Positions 26,090-35,030 of a DNA stretch of 64,000 nucleotides are shown one piece after another. Source of the DNA: an uncultured Flavobacteriales bacterium (GTDB lineage: Bacteria > Bacteroidota > Bacteroidia > Flavobacteriales > BACL11). The position numbers and the translations under genes were made by a program. The DNA is taken from NCBI GenBank assembly GCA_943788405.1, contig CALSQD010000002.1, positions 484,850 through 548,849 of the forward strand. The letters are read 5' to 3'. Every line of letters begins with the position of its first letter. Positions within the stretch are counted from its first letter, which is position 1. The notes under the pieces were generated by a model. That model worked only from the letters and a program-made list of their open reading frames with translations. It made no database searches and had not been told where the DNA came from.

Positions 26090-29000
26090 GATGTTTTTTA
26101 ATTTTGGTATTTGTATTTTTTGGAAATGGAGTTTTTGCACAGTACACCATGTCCAACCAAACTGTATCTGATTGTGAGGGGACATTAACCGATAGTGAAG
26201 CGAATACAAATAATCCAGGGTGGTATACGCATAATGAGAATTATTCTTTTACTATTTGCCCTGCAGGAGCTATTTCTATCACAATTAACTTTTCGCTTTT
26301 TGAAACTGAACCACAGAATGATTATGTAATAATTTATGATGGGCCAAATAATACCTTTCCAATATTGGGAGGGCCATATTCTGGAGTAAATTTACCTCCT
26401 CAAATTACCTCTTCTGGCTGTATTACTATCGATTTTGTTTCGGATGTAAATGTTGCTGCAGAAGGATTTGAATTGAGTTGGGAATCTCAAATTGCTACAC
26501 CTCAAGCTCCTGCAATTAGTTTGCCTACTGCCGTAAGTTGTAGCTTAACTACTTTAGTTATTGAACTAGATCAAAATATTCATTGCGATTCAGTGGCGAC
26601 AGCCCAAATTTTTGTTGGGGGACAATTAAATCAAACGGTAAATGCAATAGCTTTAAATTGTATAAACGATTCTACCAATCAGGTTCAGCTTTCTCTTTTT
26701 CCTGGCTTAAATGAAAGCGGTATTTATACTATTTCTTTTCAGTCTTATTTCCAGGATGCTTGTGATAGTATTTGGGATTTAACATCAACCTTCCAGTTCA
26801 TAATAAATGATTGTCCTTTAGAGGTAGAGTTAACGGCTGATAATGATACACTTTGTGTAGGGGAATGTGCAGATTTATATGTCAATGTAAATGGTGGAGA
26901 TTCTACTACTTATTCTTATAGTTGGAATCCTGCTTGGAGCAATAGCCCTGGTGTTCAAACAGTTTGTCCTTTAGTAACAACTAGCTATATTGTGACAGTA
27001 AGTGATGCTAGTATGGCAGCTCCACAAAGTGATACCATAACTATTGTAGTTTTAAATCCTCCCATAACTCAAGGGCCTGTTAGTATTTGTCAAACTGCCC
27101 CTTCAATTAATGTAACAGCCAACCCTGCTGGTGGATGGTGGGGGGGGGCAGGAATCTCAAATGGAAATAATGGGACATTTAATCCAAATGGATTAGCGGC
27201 AGGAGTATATACAGTTACTTATGGCATTGGTGGTTGTTCTGATGATTTAGACATTACAGTGTTAGGTGTAAATGCAGGGCCAAATATTTCAGCTTGTTTC
27301 AATACTACTTTTAATGTTACTACATCAACAACAACTCCAGGAGGAACTTGGAGTTCAACTTGTAACTGCATTCAAGCAAATGGTGATATTACAACAGGAA
27401 ATGGACCTTCAGTAATTACAGCAATTTATACACTTCCGAATGGTTGTTCAGATACCTTATTGGTAACAGTTGCTGGGATTACTACTCAAGCTGATGATAC
27501 ACTTTGTCAGAACTCAGGAAATTACGGACTTTCTTTTACACCTGTTGATGGAATATGGTCAGTATTACCCGATAATCCTCAACAGCCAAGTTCATGTCTA
27601 AACCCTATTTTACAATTTCCATTTCAGGATGGTTTTGAATTAGGGTTGAGTAATTGGATACAAGACCCTACAAATGATTTTGATTGGGAGGTTAATAGTG
27701 GAACAACTCCTTCAGGGGGTACAGGTCCATTATCAGCTTTTGAGGGCTATAATTATATCTATACAGAAGCGTCAAGCTCAAATAATCCTTCAAAAAAGGC
27801 GGCTATTATTAGTCCGTGCTTAAATTTATCAGCTTACGATAATCCTATTTTGTATTTTTGGTTTCATAAACAAGGAGCAGGACAAGGTAGTTTTGCTGTT
27901 GATGTTTCAACTGATAATGGTTCTACTTGGATATGGAATCATTGGTATCAAGCGGGTGATTTAGGTAACCTTTGGCAAGAAGCAGCAATTGACTTATCGT
28001 CTTTTAATACTGCTGAAGTTAAGTTGAGATTAAGAGTGATTACAGGAAATTGGCAATCGGATGTTGCTGTAGATAAGTTATCAATTTTAGGAGGGCCAGT
28101 AACGGTTGATGGGTTCTTTCTGACAGATGTAGCAAATGATGGATTGCATAATTTGATATATTCTATACAGGGGTGTGATGATTATGTTGATATTTTAGTA
28201 AATGAGATTAATGCAGGATCTGATTTAGTAATTTGCCCTACTGATGCTCCTTTTAATTTGATTGGTAGTCCATTAACAGGAGTGTGGAGCGGTACACATA
28301 TTACAAACTCAACTATGGGTACTTTTGATCCATCTTTAGGAAATGGTATTGATGTAGTAACCTATACTTTTGGTGGATGCACGGATACTGCAGAGGTTTG
28401 GGTTGTGGACACTGATATTCAGATTGATACTTTATTCCTTTGTATGAATGAGGGAGTTCAACAATTAGATTTAGTAACAGTGCCTAGAACGCCAGCTAAT
28501 GGAATTTGGACCGGTAATGGAATAACAAATTCCAATTTCCCAGGAGAGTTTAGTCCACAAATTTCAGGGGTGGGAATTCATACTTTAACTTTTACAGCAA
28601 ATAATTGTTCTGATAATTTAATTGTAAAAGTTGCTCCTCAATCAGTATTAATTGATACTATTATTTGTCAATCTTCTCCTGATATAATTTTAAATGTAAA
28701 TCCTAGTGGAGGCTATTGGATAGGTAGTGGTATTGTTGATAATAATCAGGGTTTGTACGCTCCAAGTCAGTTAAGTTTAGGACAGCACTATGTTGCTTAT
28801 ACAGCTCCTAATGGTTGTGTAGATACTTTTAGTATTACAATCTATGATTTACCACAATTAAGTCTTTCTGGTCTGAATTCAACTTATTGTTTTAAGGATA
28901 CTAATATTCTTGTAAGTGCTTTACCAGTTGGGGGTGTACTTTCAGGAAATGGAATTAATGGGTATTATTTTAATCCTGCACAAGCAGGAGAAGGCTATCA

Positions 29001-30159
29001 TACAATTACTTATGCATACGGGAGTGGAATTTGTATTGAAACGATTGATTTTGTTGTTTTAGTGAGTGGTGAATTATCGGCTAATGTTTATAGTTCAGAA
29101 GATACTATTTGCAATGGAGATTATATCAATATAGGTGTAAATGCTAGTAGAGGAATTGGGAATTATAGTTTTAGTTGGGATAACGGTTTAAGTAATAGTT
29201 TTAATCATTTAGTAAATCCTTCAGTTAGTACATCTTATATAGTTTCTGTTGCTGATGGTTGTTCAGACAATCTAGTTGATAGCATTCCTATATTTGTATT
29301 TCCTAACTTTTTAGCTAGTTTTTCTACTTCAAGTAAACTCTGCTATGGTGAGTTGGGTTTTGCTAAAGTAAATGTTATGCCAGCCGCAAATTATACCTAC
29401 GAATGGAATACTAATCCTGTTAACCTTACAGATAGTATTATTGATTTTGTAAATAAAAGATATGAAGTGCATATTACTGATGTTACTACCAAATGTGAAT
29501 TGTCTGATACAATAAGTATTCCTGGTTATGATGAAATTGATGCTTTATTTTTTGCGAATAAAACAGAATGTATTTCTATACTTGATGGCGAGTTTCAGTT
29601 TTTAGATAATAGTATTGTTAATTCTGCAGAGCTAAGTAAAACCTCTTTTTGGAATTTTGGAGATAATTCAACAGCTCCTTATGTATTTGCTGACAATCCT
29701 ACATATGTTTATGCTGATACAGGTTTATTTACTGTAGCATTGATGTTAGCTAATACTGGGGGGTGTATGGATTCCTTTGCAATACAAGTATGTGTTACTG
29801 CAGATAATAAAATTTTTACACCCAATAGTTTTACGCCCAATGGTGATTATTGTAATGATGAATTTTATGTGAAAGGAGTAGGCGGTTTTCATTCCTTTAA
29901 CATTCAGGTGCATAAACGGTGGGGTAGTGAAATTATATTTGAATCAGATGAAATTTTACTTACTACTCATGCACAGGATGGAAATATTTGTAATAATTTG
30001 GAAAATACGGATTCATATTACAAAATGGGAAGTTGGGATGGCGTTATGATTGATGGTAATTTAGCACCACAAGGCGTTTATCCTTTTTTAATAGAATATA
30101 AACAAACTAAAGGGGGTACTCCCGAAATAATTGTTGGACATATAACTTTAATAAGATGA
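26086..30159 (+). CDS. Giant surface protein: CUB, MAM, Ig-like repeats, PKD and CHU_C domains
   Basis: A 1357-residue exported protein with a signal peptide (LVFVFFGNGVFAQ). In order: a CUB domain at about 25-140 (NYSFTICPAG, YVIIYDGPNN); several Ig-like repeats built on GxWxGxGI...G.F.P......Y (for example GIWTGNGITN, GYWIGSGIVD); a MAM domain at about 510-670; a PKD domain near 1165-1235 (FWNFGDNSTAPY); and a gliding-motility-type C-terminal domain from FTPNSFTPNGDYCNDEF, used for T9SS export. It is probably displayed at the cell surface or released. A run of nine G (27140-27148) lies in the coding sequence. The next gene overlaps by four bases. Confidence 0.85.
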   Translation: MRCFLILVFVFFGNGVFAQYTMSNQTVSDCEGTLTDSEANTNNPGWYTHNENYSFTICPAGAISITINFSLFETEPQNDYVIIYDGPNNTFPILGGPYSGVNLPPQITSSGCITIDFVSDVNVAAEGFELSWESQIATPQAPAISLPTAVSCSLTTLVIELDQNIHCDSVATAQIFVGGQLNQTVNAIALNCINDSTNQVQLSLFPGLNESGIYTISFQSYFQDACDSIWDLTSTFQFIINDCPLEVELTADNDTLCVGECADLYVNVNGGDSTTYSYSWNPAWSNSPGVQTVCPLVTTSYIVTVSDASMAAPQSDTITIVVLNPPITQGPVSICQTAPSINVTANPAGGWWGGAGISNGNNGTFNPNGLAAGVYTVTYGIGGCSDDLDITVLGVNAGPNISACFNTTFNVTTSTTTPGGTWSSTCNCIQANGDITTGNGPSVITAIYTLPNGCSDTLLVTVAGITTQADDTLCQNSGNYGLSFTPVDGIWSVLPDNPQQPSSCLNPILQFPFQDGFELGLSNWIQDPTNDFDWEVNSGTTPSGGTGPLSAFEGYNYIYTEASSSNNPSKKAAIISPCLNLSAYDNPILYFWFHKQGAGQGSFAVDVSTDNGSTWIWNHWYQAGDLGNLWQEAAIDLSSFNTAEVKLRLRVITGNWQSDVAVDKLSILGGPVTVDGFFLTDVANDGLHNLIYSIQGCDDYVDILVNEINAGSDLVICPTDAPFNLIGSPLTGVWSGTHITNSTMGTFDPSLGNGIDVVTYTFGGCTDTAEVWVVDTDIQIDTLFLCMNEGVQQLDLVTVPRTPANGIWTGNGITNSNFPGEFSPQISGVGIHTLTFTANNCSDNLIVKVAPQSVLIDTIICQSSPDIILNVNPSGGYWIGSGIVDNNQGLYAPSQLSLGQHYVAYTAPNGCVDTFSITIYDLPQLSLSGLNSTYCFKDTNILVSALPVGGVLSGNGINGYYFNPAQAGEGYHTITYAYGSGICIETIDFVVLVSGELSANVYSSEDTICNGDYINIGVNASRGIGNYSFSWDNGLSNSFNHLVNPSVSTSYIVSVADGCSDNLVDSIPIFVFPNFLASFSTSSKLCYGELGFAKVNVMPAANYTYEWNTNPVNLTDSIIDFVNKRYEVHITDVTTKCELSDTISIPGYDEIDALFFANKTECISILDGEFQFLDNSIVNSAELSKTSFWNFGDNSTAPYVFADNPTYVYADTGLFTVALMLANTGGCMDSFAIQVCVTADNKIFTPNSFTPNGDYCNDEFYVKGVGGFHSFNIQVHKRWGSEIIFESDEILLTTHAQDGNICNNLENTDSYYKMGSWDGVMIDGNLAPQGVYPFLIEYKQTKGGTPEIIVGHITLIR

Positions 30160-30383
30160 TGATACTAAGCACAGGATTTGGAAATGGTACAATAACAATT
30201 GTATTACTGATACTAATAATTTTATTGATGATGCTATTTCAAAAAAAGTATATTTTTAAAGGATTAGCAGTTATTAATAAAATGGTTATGCCCTCTTTAA
30301 TAGCTAAAGACTTATCAAAGCTTAAAAGCTATGAAAAACTGATTTTAGGGTATAGATATTGGGTTACAAAAAATAGTTTGTAG
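30156..30383 (+). CDS. Small membrane protein, last gene of the operon
   Basis: A 75-residue protein with one strongly hydrophobic segment (IVLLILIILLMMLFQ, residues about 14-28) and a basic tail. It overlaps the stop of the surface protein by four bases and ends two bases before the convergent DUF4019 gene. It has no recognised family; the tight coupling is the main reason for calling it a gene. Confidence 0.5.
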   Translation: MMILSTGFGNGTITIVLLILIILLMMLFQKKYIFKGLAVINKMVMPSLIAKDLSKLKSYEKLILGYRYWVTKNSL

Positions 30384-30385
30384 TT

Positions 30386-30823
30386 CTACTCTTCTTTGTT
30401 TTTAAACTCATAATTGTAGTCAAATATTTCCCATTTTGACTTATCATTTTGCTTTAGCACTATATATTCAGTGTGTTCTGTTGTTTTTTCATATTTACTA
30501 TCATATTCAATAAATACATAGAATCCATCTTCTATCCCCTCTACTTCACTTTGAAAATATTTTTGAGTTACTACTCTCGTTTTTAAATTTCCAAATTCCA
30601 GCATTAAATTATTAATTAGGTTTGTCCATACTTCTTGTTGATACCTTACTTTTACTTCCTTTGAGAGTAAATTATAAGCATTTTCGTATTGCTTATGATT
30701 AATGTCATTCAACCAGTTTAGAGCCACTTTATTTGCATCCTTTATGTAAGTGTCAGTATACTTTTGTGCAGATGCTGAATGAATAGTAATTACTGAAATA
30801 AGAATTAGAAATATATTTTTCAT
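30386..30823 (-). CDS. DUF4019 domain protein, secreted
   Basis: A 145-residue protein with a signal peptide (LISVITIHSASAQ) and a DUF4019-type body: WLNDINHKQYENAYNLLSKE, VWTNLINNLMLEFG, and the C-terminal YIVLKQNDKSKWEIFDYNYE. The family is exported and of unknown function, with an NTF2-like look. It converges with the seven-gene operon. Confidence 0.8.
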   Translation of the reverse strand: MKNIFLILISVITIHSASAQKYTDTYIKDANKVALNWLNDINHKQYENAYNLLSKEVKVRYQQEVWTNLINNLMLEFGNLKTRVVTQKYFQSEVEGIEDGFYVFIEYDSKYEKTTEHTEYIVLKQNDKSKWEIFDYNYEFKNKEE

Positions 30824-31292
30824 GTTATAGTTTTTACAGGTGTAAATGTACTAATTTGATATTTAATTTAATGAATGAATAGGGCTTAAAAGTGAATAAA
30901 TTCCAAGTTAATCGTTTTACAAAACGCAAAATTTTAGTAATTTATATTTCCTTAGATTAGGAATTTTACTACTAATTCTTTAGTAAAAGGATCGTTTCTA
31001 AACTAAGTTATTAACCGTTTAACCTAGTAGAAAACCTACTCTTATCTAGTAGGTTTTTGTAATAGTTATTATTAATACAATATATTTTAAAATTCTGATA
31101 ATCAGCTTGTTAAAAAATATTAAAAATTTATTGAGTTTACCATAAATGAGTTGTCAGTTTTGCTTTTACAAATAATTAGAATTTACACTTATTAACAATC
31201 AATTTTTCCCTTATCTAGTGTTATTTCGTTTGTATCGATTATTTTTATATATTAGTCCTGTAAAAATATTATTAACCAAAAAAAATTAAATT
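30824..31292. other. 469-base intergenic region with two hairpins
   Basis: No open frame of note. Two stable dyads are present: ttttacta / tagtaaaa at 30964-30988 and aaacctact / agtaggttt at 31032-31056, the second followed by a few T. The rest is AT-rich. It may hold a small RNA ending near 31060 and the promoter of the gene at 31293. Only the hairpins are seen; the RNA is inference. Confidence 0.4.
31032..31060 (+). terminator. Candidate terminator hairpin
   Basis: Nine-base-pair perfect stem with a seven-base loop and a short T-run (tttttg). No coding gene lies directly upstream on this strand, so it may end an unannotated transcript. Confidence 0.4.
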
Positions 31293-31490
31293 ATGGCTTT
31301 TACGCACACAAACGAAAGAGGTACTTTATACCACTTAAACTGCAAAGATGTTACTTTAAAATCAACAGGTAGAGTACAAAGAATTTATTATTTCTCTAAA
31401 GATTCAAGAGATACTGCATGTGACAAACCAGATGGTTACAATGTAAAAGAAAACTCAAGAACTGGATTACCTTTCTTAACTAAGAAATAA
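31293..31490 (+). CDS. Small orphan protein, 65 residues
   Basis: A short soluble protein (MAFTHTNERGTLYHLNCKDV, ending GLPFLTKK) with two cysteines and no signal peptide. It has ATG, an AT-rich leader and a very strong terminator 20 bases after its stop, so it forms a monocistronic unit. No domain is recognised. The gene is likely real because of the independent transcription unit and normal codon use. Confidence 0.7.
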   Translation: MAFTHTNERGTLYHLNCKDVTLKSTGRVQRIYYFSKDSRDTACDKPDGYNVKENSRTGLPFLTKK

Positions 31491-31511
31491 TTGAGTATAT
31501 CTTAAAAGAAA

Positions 31512-31542
31512 AGCCCTAACATTTGTTAGGGCTTTTTTTTTA
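31512..31542 (+). terminator. Strong rho-independent terminator
   Basis: Stem agccctaac / gttagggct with loop attt, followed by a run of nine T. It ends the 65-residue gene. Its A-rich upstream flank also allows function for the convergent zinc peptidase gene. Confidence 0.85.
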
Positions 31543-31556
31543 TACTTTTTTTATTT

Positions 31557-32237
31557 CTAATCTCTTAGCATAGAAACATAGTAGAGCAGGTAAGTAGCTG
31601 CTGCAAGTGCTGCAACTACATAAGTACTAGCGGCCCATTTTAATGCATCATTAGCATAAGTTAATTCTTGTTCACTTGTAATTCCTGATGAGCGTAACCA
31701 AACTAAAGCTCTTCTACTAGCATCAAACTCAACAGGTAAAGTGATTAAGGTAAAAGCAGTAACAACTGCTTGTAAAATGATAAATAGCATTATAAGTTGC
31801 TGAAAAGAGAAAATACCTAAAAAACTTACTCCAAATATTCCAAGTAGGAATACAGTACTCATTGCTTTATTACTCATATTAACCATAGGCACCATTTGAG
31901 AGCGCATTTGCAACCAGCTATAAGCTGTAGCATGTTGTACAGCATGGCCGCATTCGTGTGCAGCAACTGCTGCTGCTGAAACATGTCTCCCTTGATATAC
32001 ATCTGGGCTTAGGTTTACTGTTTTATCCATAGGATTGTAATGGTCAGTTAGTTTACCAGGCACTGAAATTACTTTCACATCATATATATTATTATCTGAT
32101 AGCATACGCTCTGCTATTTCTTTTCCGCTCATCCCTGATAAAGTTGGGATTTGGCTATATTTTTTAAATTTACTTTTTAGTCTTGAGCTTACTATACCTC
32201 CAACAATCATGAAGGCAATCATTATTATCCAAATCAT
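31557..32237 (-). CDS. YugP-type zinc metallopeptidase (Zn_peptidase_2)
   Basis: A 226-residue membrane protein with the metal site AAAVAAHECGHAVQHATAYS (HExxH variant with H-E-C-G-H) near residue 88. Hydrophobic segments lie at the N-terminus, near 130-165 and at the C-terminus. The family occurs in Bacillus (YugP) and many Bacteroidota; the substrate is unknown. It is transcribed divergently from surE. Confidence 0.88.
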   Translation of the reverse strand: MIWIIMIAFMIVGGIVSSRLKSKFKKYSQIPTLSGMSGKEIAERMLSDNNIYDVKVISVPGKLTDHYNPMDKTVNLSPDVYQGRHVSAAAVAAHECGHAVQHATAYSWLQMRSQMVPMVNMSNKAMSTVFLLGIFGVSFLGIFSFQQLIMLFIILQAVVTAFTLITLPVEFDASRRALVWLRSSGITSEQELTYANDALKWAASTYVVAALAAATYLLYYVSMLRD

Positions 32238-32260
32238 ATTATATTTTTTTTATTGTTTTG

Positions 32261-32312
32261 CAAAATTAGGAAAAAATCCTCCTAAATATACAACATTATT
32301 GTAGTAGTTTTG
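32261..32312. promoter_or_regulatory. Divergent promoter pair between the zinc peptidase and surE genes
   Basis: Minus strand: TAATTTTG at 32268-32261, 24 bases before the peptidase ATG. Plus strand: TAGTTTTG at 32305-32312, 20 bases before the surE ATG. Both match TAnnTTTG exactly. The -33 elements are not well defined. Confidence 0.5.
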
Positions 32313-32332
32313 TTGTATTAAAACTTCTAAAA

Positions 32333-33109
32333 ATGAAACGACCTTTAATATTAGTAACTAATGATGATGGAATTTCAGCTCCAGGGATTCGAAATTTGAT
32401 AAGAATAATGAATGATTTTGGAGATGTAATTGTAGTTGCCCCTGATGGTCCTCAATCAGGAATGGGACATGCAATTACTATTGAAGCAACTTTAAGATGT
32501 GATAAAGTGGTGATTGATGATGGTCCTCAAATTGAATATGCTTGTAGTGGTACCCCTGTTGATTGTGTAAAGTTGGCCGTTAATCAGTTAATGGATAGAA
32601 AACCAGATTTATGTGTTTCAGGAGTAAATCATGGTTCTAATTCTTCAATTAATGTTATTTATTCAGGGACTATGTCAGCAGCAGTTGAGGGTGCTTTGGA
32701 AGGTATACCTGCTATTGGTTTTTCACTTTTAGATTATGCTCATAATGCTGATTTTTCAGAGGCTGAGATATATATCAGGAAAGTAACAAAGTCTGTTCTG
32801 AAAAATGGAATGGATAGGGGGGTTTGCTTAAATGTAAATATTCCTAAAATAAAGGAAGATGAACCTGTTAAAGGAATTAAAGTATGCCGACAAGCCAATG
32901 CAAATTGGGAAGAAGAATTTGAAGAAAGGGTAGATCCTAAAGGAAGAACTTATTATTGGCTTACAGGAAAGTTTGTGAACTATGATAAAGGAACAGACAC
33001 GGATGAGTGGGCGCTTGCAAATCATTTTGTTTCAGTTGTTCCAGTTCAATTTGATGTAACTGCTTATCCATCTATTTCGGCCTTAAATAAAATATTAGCA
33101 GATGAATAA
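32333..33109 (+). CDS. surE: 5'-nucleotidase SurE
   Basis: A 258-residue protein with the metal-binding LILVTNDDGISAPGIR at the start, VVAPDGPQSGMGHAIT, SGVNHGSNSSINVIYSGT and AAVEGALEGIPAIGFS. SurE removes phosphate from nucleoside monophosphates, preferring 5' ends, in the cytoplasm. The gene overlaps the following small membrane protein by eight bases, which then adjoins lpxB. Confidence 0.95.
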   Translation: MKRPLILVTNDDGISAPGIRNLIRIMNDFGDVIVVAPDGPQSGMGHAITIEATLRCDKVVIDDGPQIEYACSGTPVDCVKLAVNQLMDRKPDLCVSGVNHGSNSSINVIYSGTMSAAVEGALEGIPAIGFSLLDYAHNADFSEAEIYIRKVTKSVLKNGMDRGVCLNVNIPKIKEDEPVKGIKVCRQANANWEEEFEERVDPKGRTYYWLTGKFVNYDKGTDTDEWALANHFVSVVPVQFDVTAYPSISALNKILADE

Positions 33110-33383
33110 AGATATTGCAAAAGGGTTTTCTATTGGTGCTATTGCTCCAGTTATTGCGTTTCTAATTTATGTAGGTTTTTATTTGGAGGTTGAATTAGAA
33201 ACGGCAATTAAGACTATTGATAGAATGGGAACCATGACTCACCATATTAGTTTGAGTGTGTTTTTAACCAATACTATTTTATTTTTTATGCAGATTAAAA
33301 TGTATAAAGATAAAGTTGCTAGGGGAATACTTGGTGCTACCTTAGCTTATGCGTTTTTGGTACTTATCTTAATTTTATTTTAA
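33102..33383 (+). CDS. Small membrane protein between surE and lpxB
   Basis: A 93-residue protein with about three hydrophobic segments (APVIAFLIYVGFYLEV, ISLSVFLTNTILFFM, ATLAYAFLVLILILF). It is frequently found in this position in Bacteroidota, but its function is unknown. It overlaps surE by eight bases and is followed directly by lpxB, so the three form an operon. Confidence 0.75.
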   Translation: MNKDIAKGFSIGAIAPVIAFLIYVGFYLEVELETAIKTIDRMGTMTHHISLSVFLTNTILFFMQIKMYKDKVARGILGATLAYAFLVLILILF

Positions 33384-34463
33384 ATGAAATTTTACATTAT
33401 TACAGGAGAGCCATCTGGTGATTTACATGCAGCAAATTTAGTGCATGAACTCAAAAAATGTAATAATGACTTACAGATTAGAGCATGGGGAGGAGAGCGT
33501 TTACTTGAGGAAGGGGTAGAGTTAGCTAAGAACATAAAAGACACTGCTTTCATGGGCTTGTGGGATGTCTTAAAAAATTTAGGAACTATAAAAGAAAACC
33601 TAAATTATTGTAAGCAAGATATTCTGGAGTTTAAACCCAATGCAATTGTATTGGTTGACTATCCTGGTTTTAATTTAAAGATTGCTAAGTTCGCCAAAGA
33701 GCAGGGGATTAAAGTATTTTACTATATTTCTCCAAAGGTATGGGCTTGGAATAAAAGTAGAGTTGCTAAAATTAAAAAGTATGTTGATGAACTTTTAGTT
33801 ATTTTTCCTTTTGAAGTTGAGTTTTATCAGAAATACGGAATGAAAGTAACTTATGTAGGCAATCCTTTATTGGATGAAATAGCCAAAGGAAACTTTAAGT
33901 TTACTCATCAGTTTGATAAGCCAATAATTGCTTTACTGCCAGGAAGTAGAAAGCAAGAAATTGAGGGAATATTGCCTGAAATGTTGGCAGTAATTGATCG
34001 CTATCCAAATCATCAGTTTGTTATTGCAGCAACCAATACATTTAGTAAGGAGTATTATCAATCTTTCATAAAAGAAATGAATGTAAAGTTGGTATTTAAT
34101 CAAACTTTTGGATTGCTTTCAAATGCAACAGCTGCTTTGGTTACTTCAGGTACTGCAACACTGGAAACAGCTCTGTTTAAAGTACCACAAGTAGTGTGCT
34201 ATAAAACCAATTGGCTTACTTATTTTTTAGCAAAAAACCTGATTAAAATCAAGTATTTGTCTTTAGTTAACATCCTAATGGATAAGTTAGTAGTAAAGGA
34301 ACTTATTCAAAGTGAATTGAATAAAAGCAATCTAAAAGAAGAATTAGATATCTTGTTAAATGATAACAAGGAAATCTTAAAAGATTATGATGAGCTTAGT
34401 GATTTGCTAAATAAGAAAGGTGCTTCCAAGAATGCTGCCCAATTTATTCTAAAATCTATTTAG
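33384..34463 (+). CDS. lpxB: Lipid-A-disaccharide synthase
   Basis: A 359-residue family 19 glycosyltransferase with the N-terminal MKFYIITGEPSGDLHAANL, LVDYPGFNLKIAKFAK, YYISPKVWAWNKSRVAKIKK, YVGNPLLDE, LLPGSRKQEIEGILP and LVTSGTATLETALFKVP. It joins UDP-diacylglucosamine and lipid X to make the lipid A disaccharide at the inner membrane. The presence of lpxB shows a Gram-negative outer membrane. Its 3' end overlaps the convergent lipoprotein gene by eight bases. Confidence 0.95.
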   Translation: MKFYIITGEPSGDLHAANLVHELKKCNNDLQIRAWGGERLLEEGVELAKNIKDTAFMGLWDVLKNLGTIKENLNYCKQDILEFKPNAIVLVDYPGFNLKIAKFAKEQGIKVFYYISPKVWAWNKSRVAKIKKYVDELLVIFPFEVEFYQKYGMKVTYVGNPLLDEIAKGNFKFTHQFDKPIIALLPGSRKQEIEGILPEMLAVIDRYPNHQFVIAATNTFSKEYYQSFIKEMNVKLVFNQTFGLLSNATAALVTSGTATLETALFKVPQVVCYKTNWLTYFLAKNLIKIKYLSLVNILMDKLVVKELIQSELNKSNLKEELDILLNDNKEILKDYDELSDLLNKKGASKNAAQFILKSI

Positions 34464-34992
34464 AAGCTTTAAAGTCTTGAATTTTCTTAAATGTTAATTC
34501 CATTGGTAAACATCCGTTTGCTGAAACAAAATCTGTTCCATCATAATGAATAAATCCTGTTTCATCTCTAACTGTCCAATTGAAAGTTGAATTTATATTA
34601 TTGAACCAGCTTAGTGTGAAATGAACAGCATCTGGGTCAGTAGGGTAACAAAGAGGTACATAGGTGAATCCTAGTGTCGCGTTTAAAGTTCCAACATAAG
34701 TTCCTTCAACATAAATATCAAGCCAATTAACATTTATGTTGTCAAAATAAAGGGCTGCAGCAACATCCTCAAAAAACACTACATCAGCTTCATATTCACA
34801 GTAATATGATGGTAAAAGTAGATTGTAATTTATAGCATAAGGATCTTCACAAGAATATAAACAACTTCCATCATCATAGTCTGCAAAGGATTCATAATTG
34901 TCAGCATATATATCAATACACCCTCCAGTTTCTACCTCTACACAGGAATTTAAAAAGATGGCTAAAGTTGAGAATAAAAGTATTTTCTTCAT
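34456..34992 (-). CDS. Secreted lipoprotein with GCxDxxAxNY-type motifs
   Basis: A 178-residue lipoprotein (STLAIFLNSCVEVE). Residues about 24-65 carry two copies of a motif common in Bacteroidota surface proteins, GCIDIYADNYESFADYDDGS and CEDPYAINYNLLLPSYYCEY, that is, GC.D..A.NY....DDGSC. The C-terminal part is beta-rich. Function unknown. It has a good -7 box and converges with lpxB. Confidence 0.75.
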   Translation of the reverse strand: MKKILLFSTLAIFLNSCVEVETGGCIDIYADNYESFADYDDGSCLYSCEDPYAINYNLLLPSYYCEYEADVVFFEDVAAALYFDNINVNWLDIYVEGTYVGTLNATLGFTYVPLCYPTDPDAVHFTLSWFNNINSTFNWTVRDETGFIHYDGTDFVSANGCLPMELTFKKIQDFKASK

Positions 34993-35008
34993 ATTTTTTT
35001 ATTTAGGA

Positions 35009-35016
35009 CAAATATA
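35009..35016 (-). promoter_or_regulatory. -7 box TATATTTG before the lipoprotein at 34456
   Basis: Minus strand TATATTTG, an exact match to TAnnTTTG, 16 bases before the ATG at 34992. It lies in the 38-base divergent gap with comEC. Confidence 0.5.
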
Positions 35017-35030
35017 TTAAATTTATTCAA

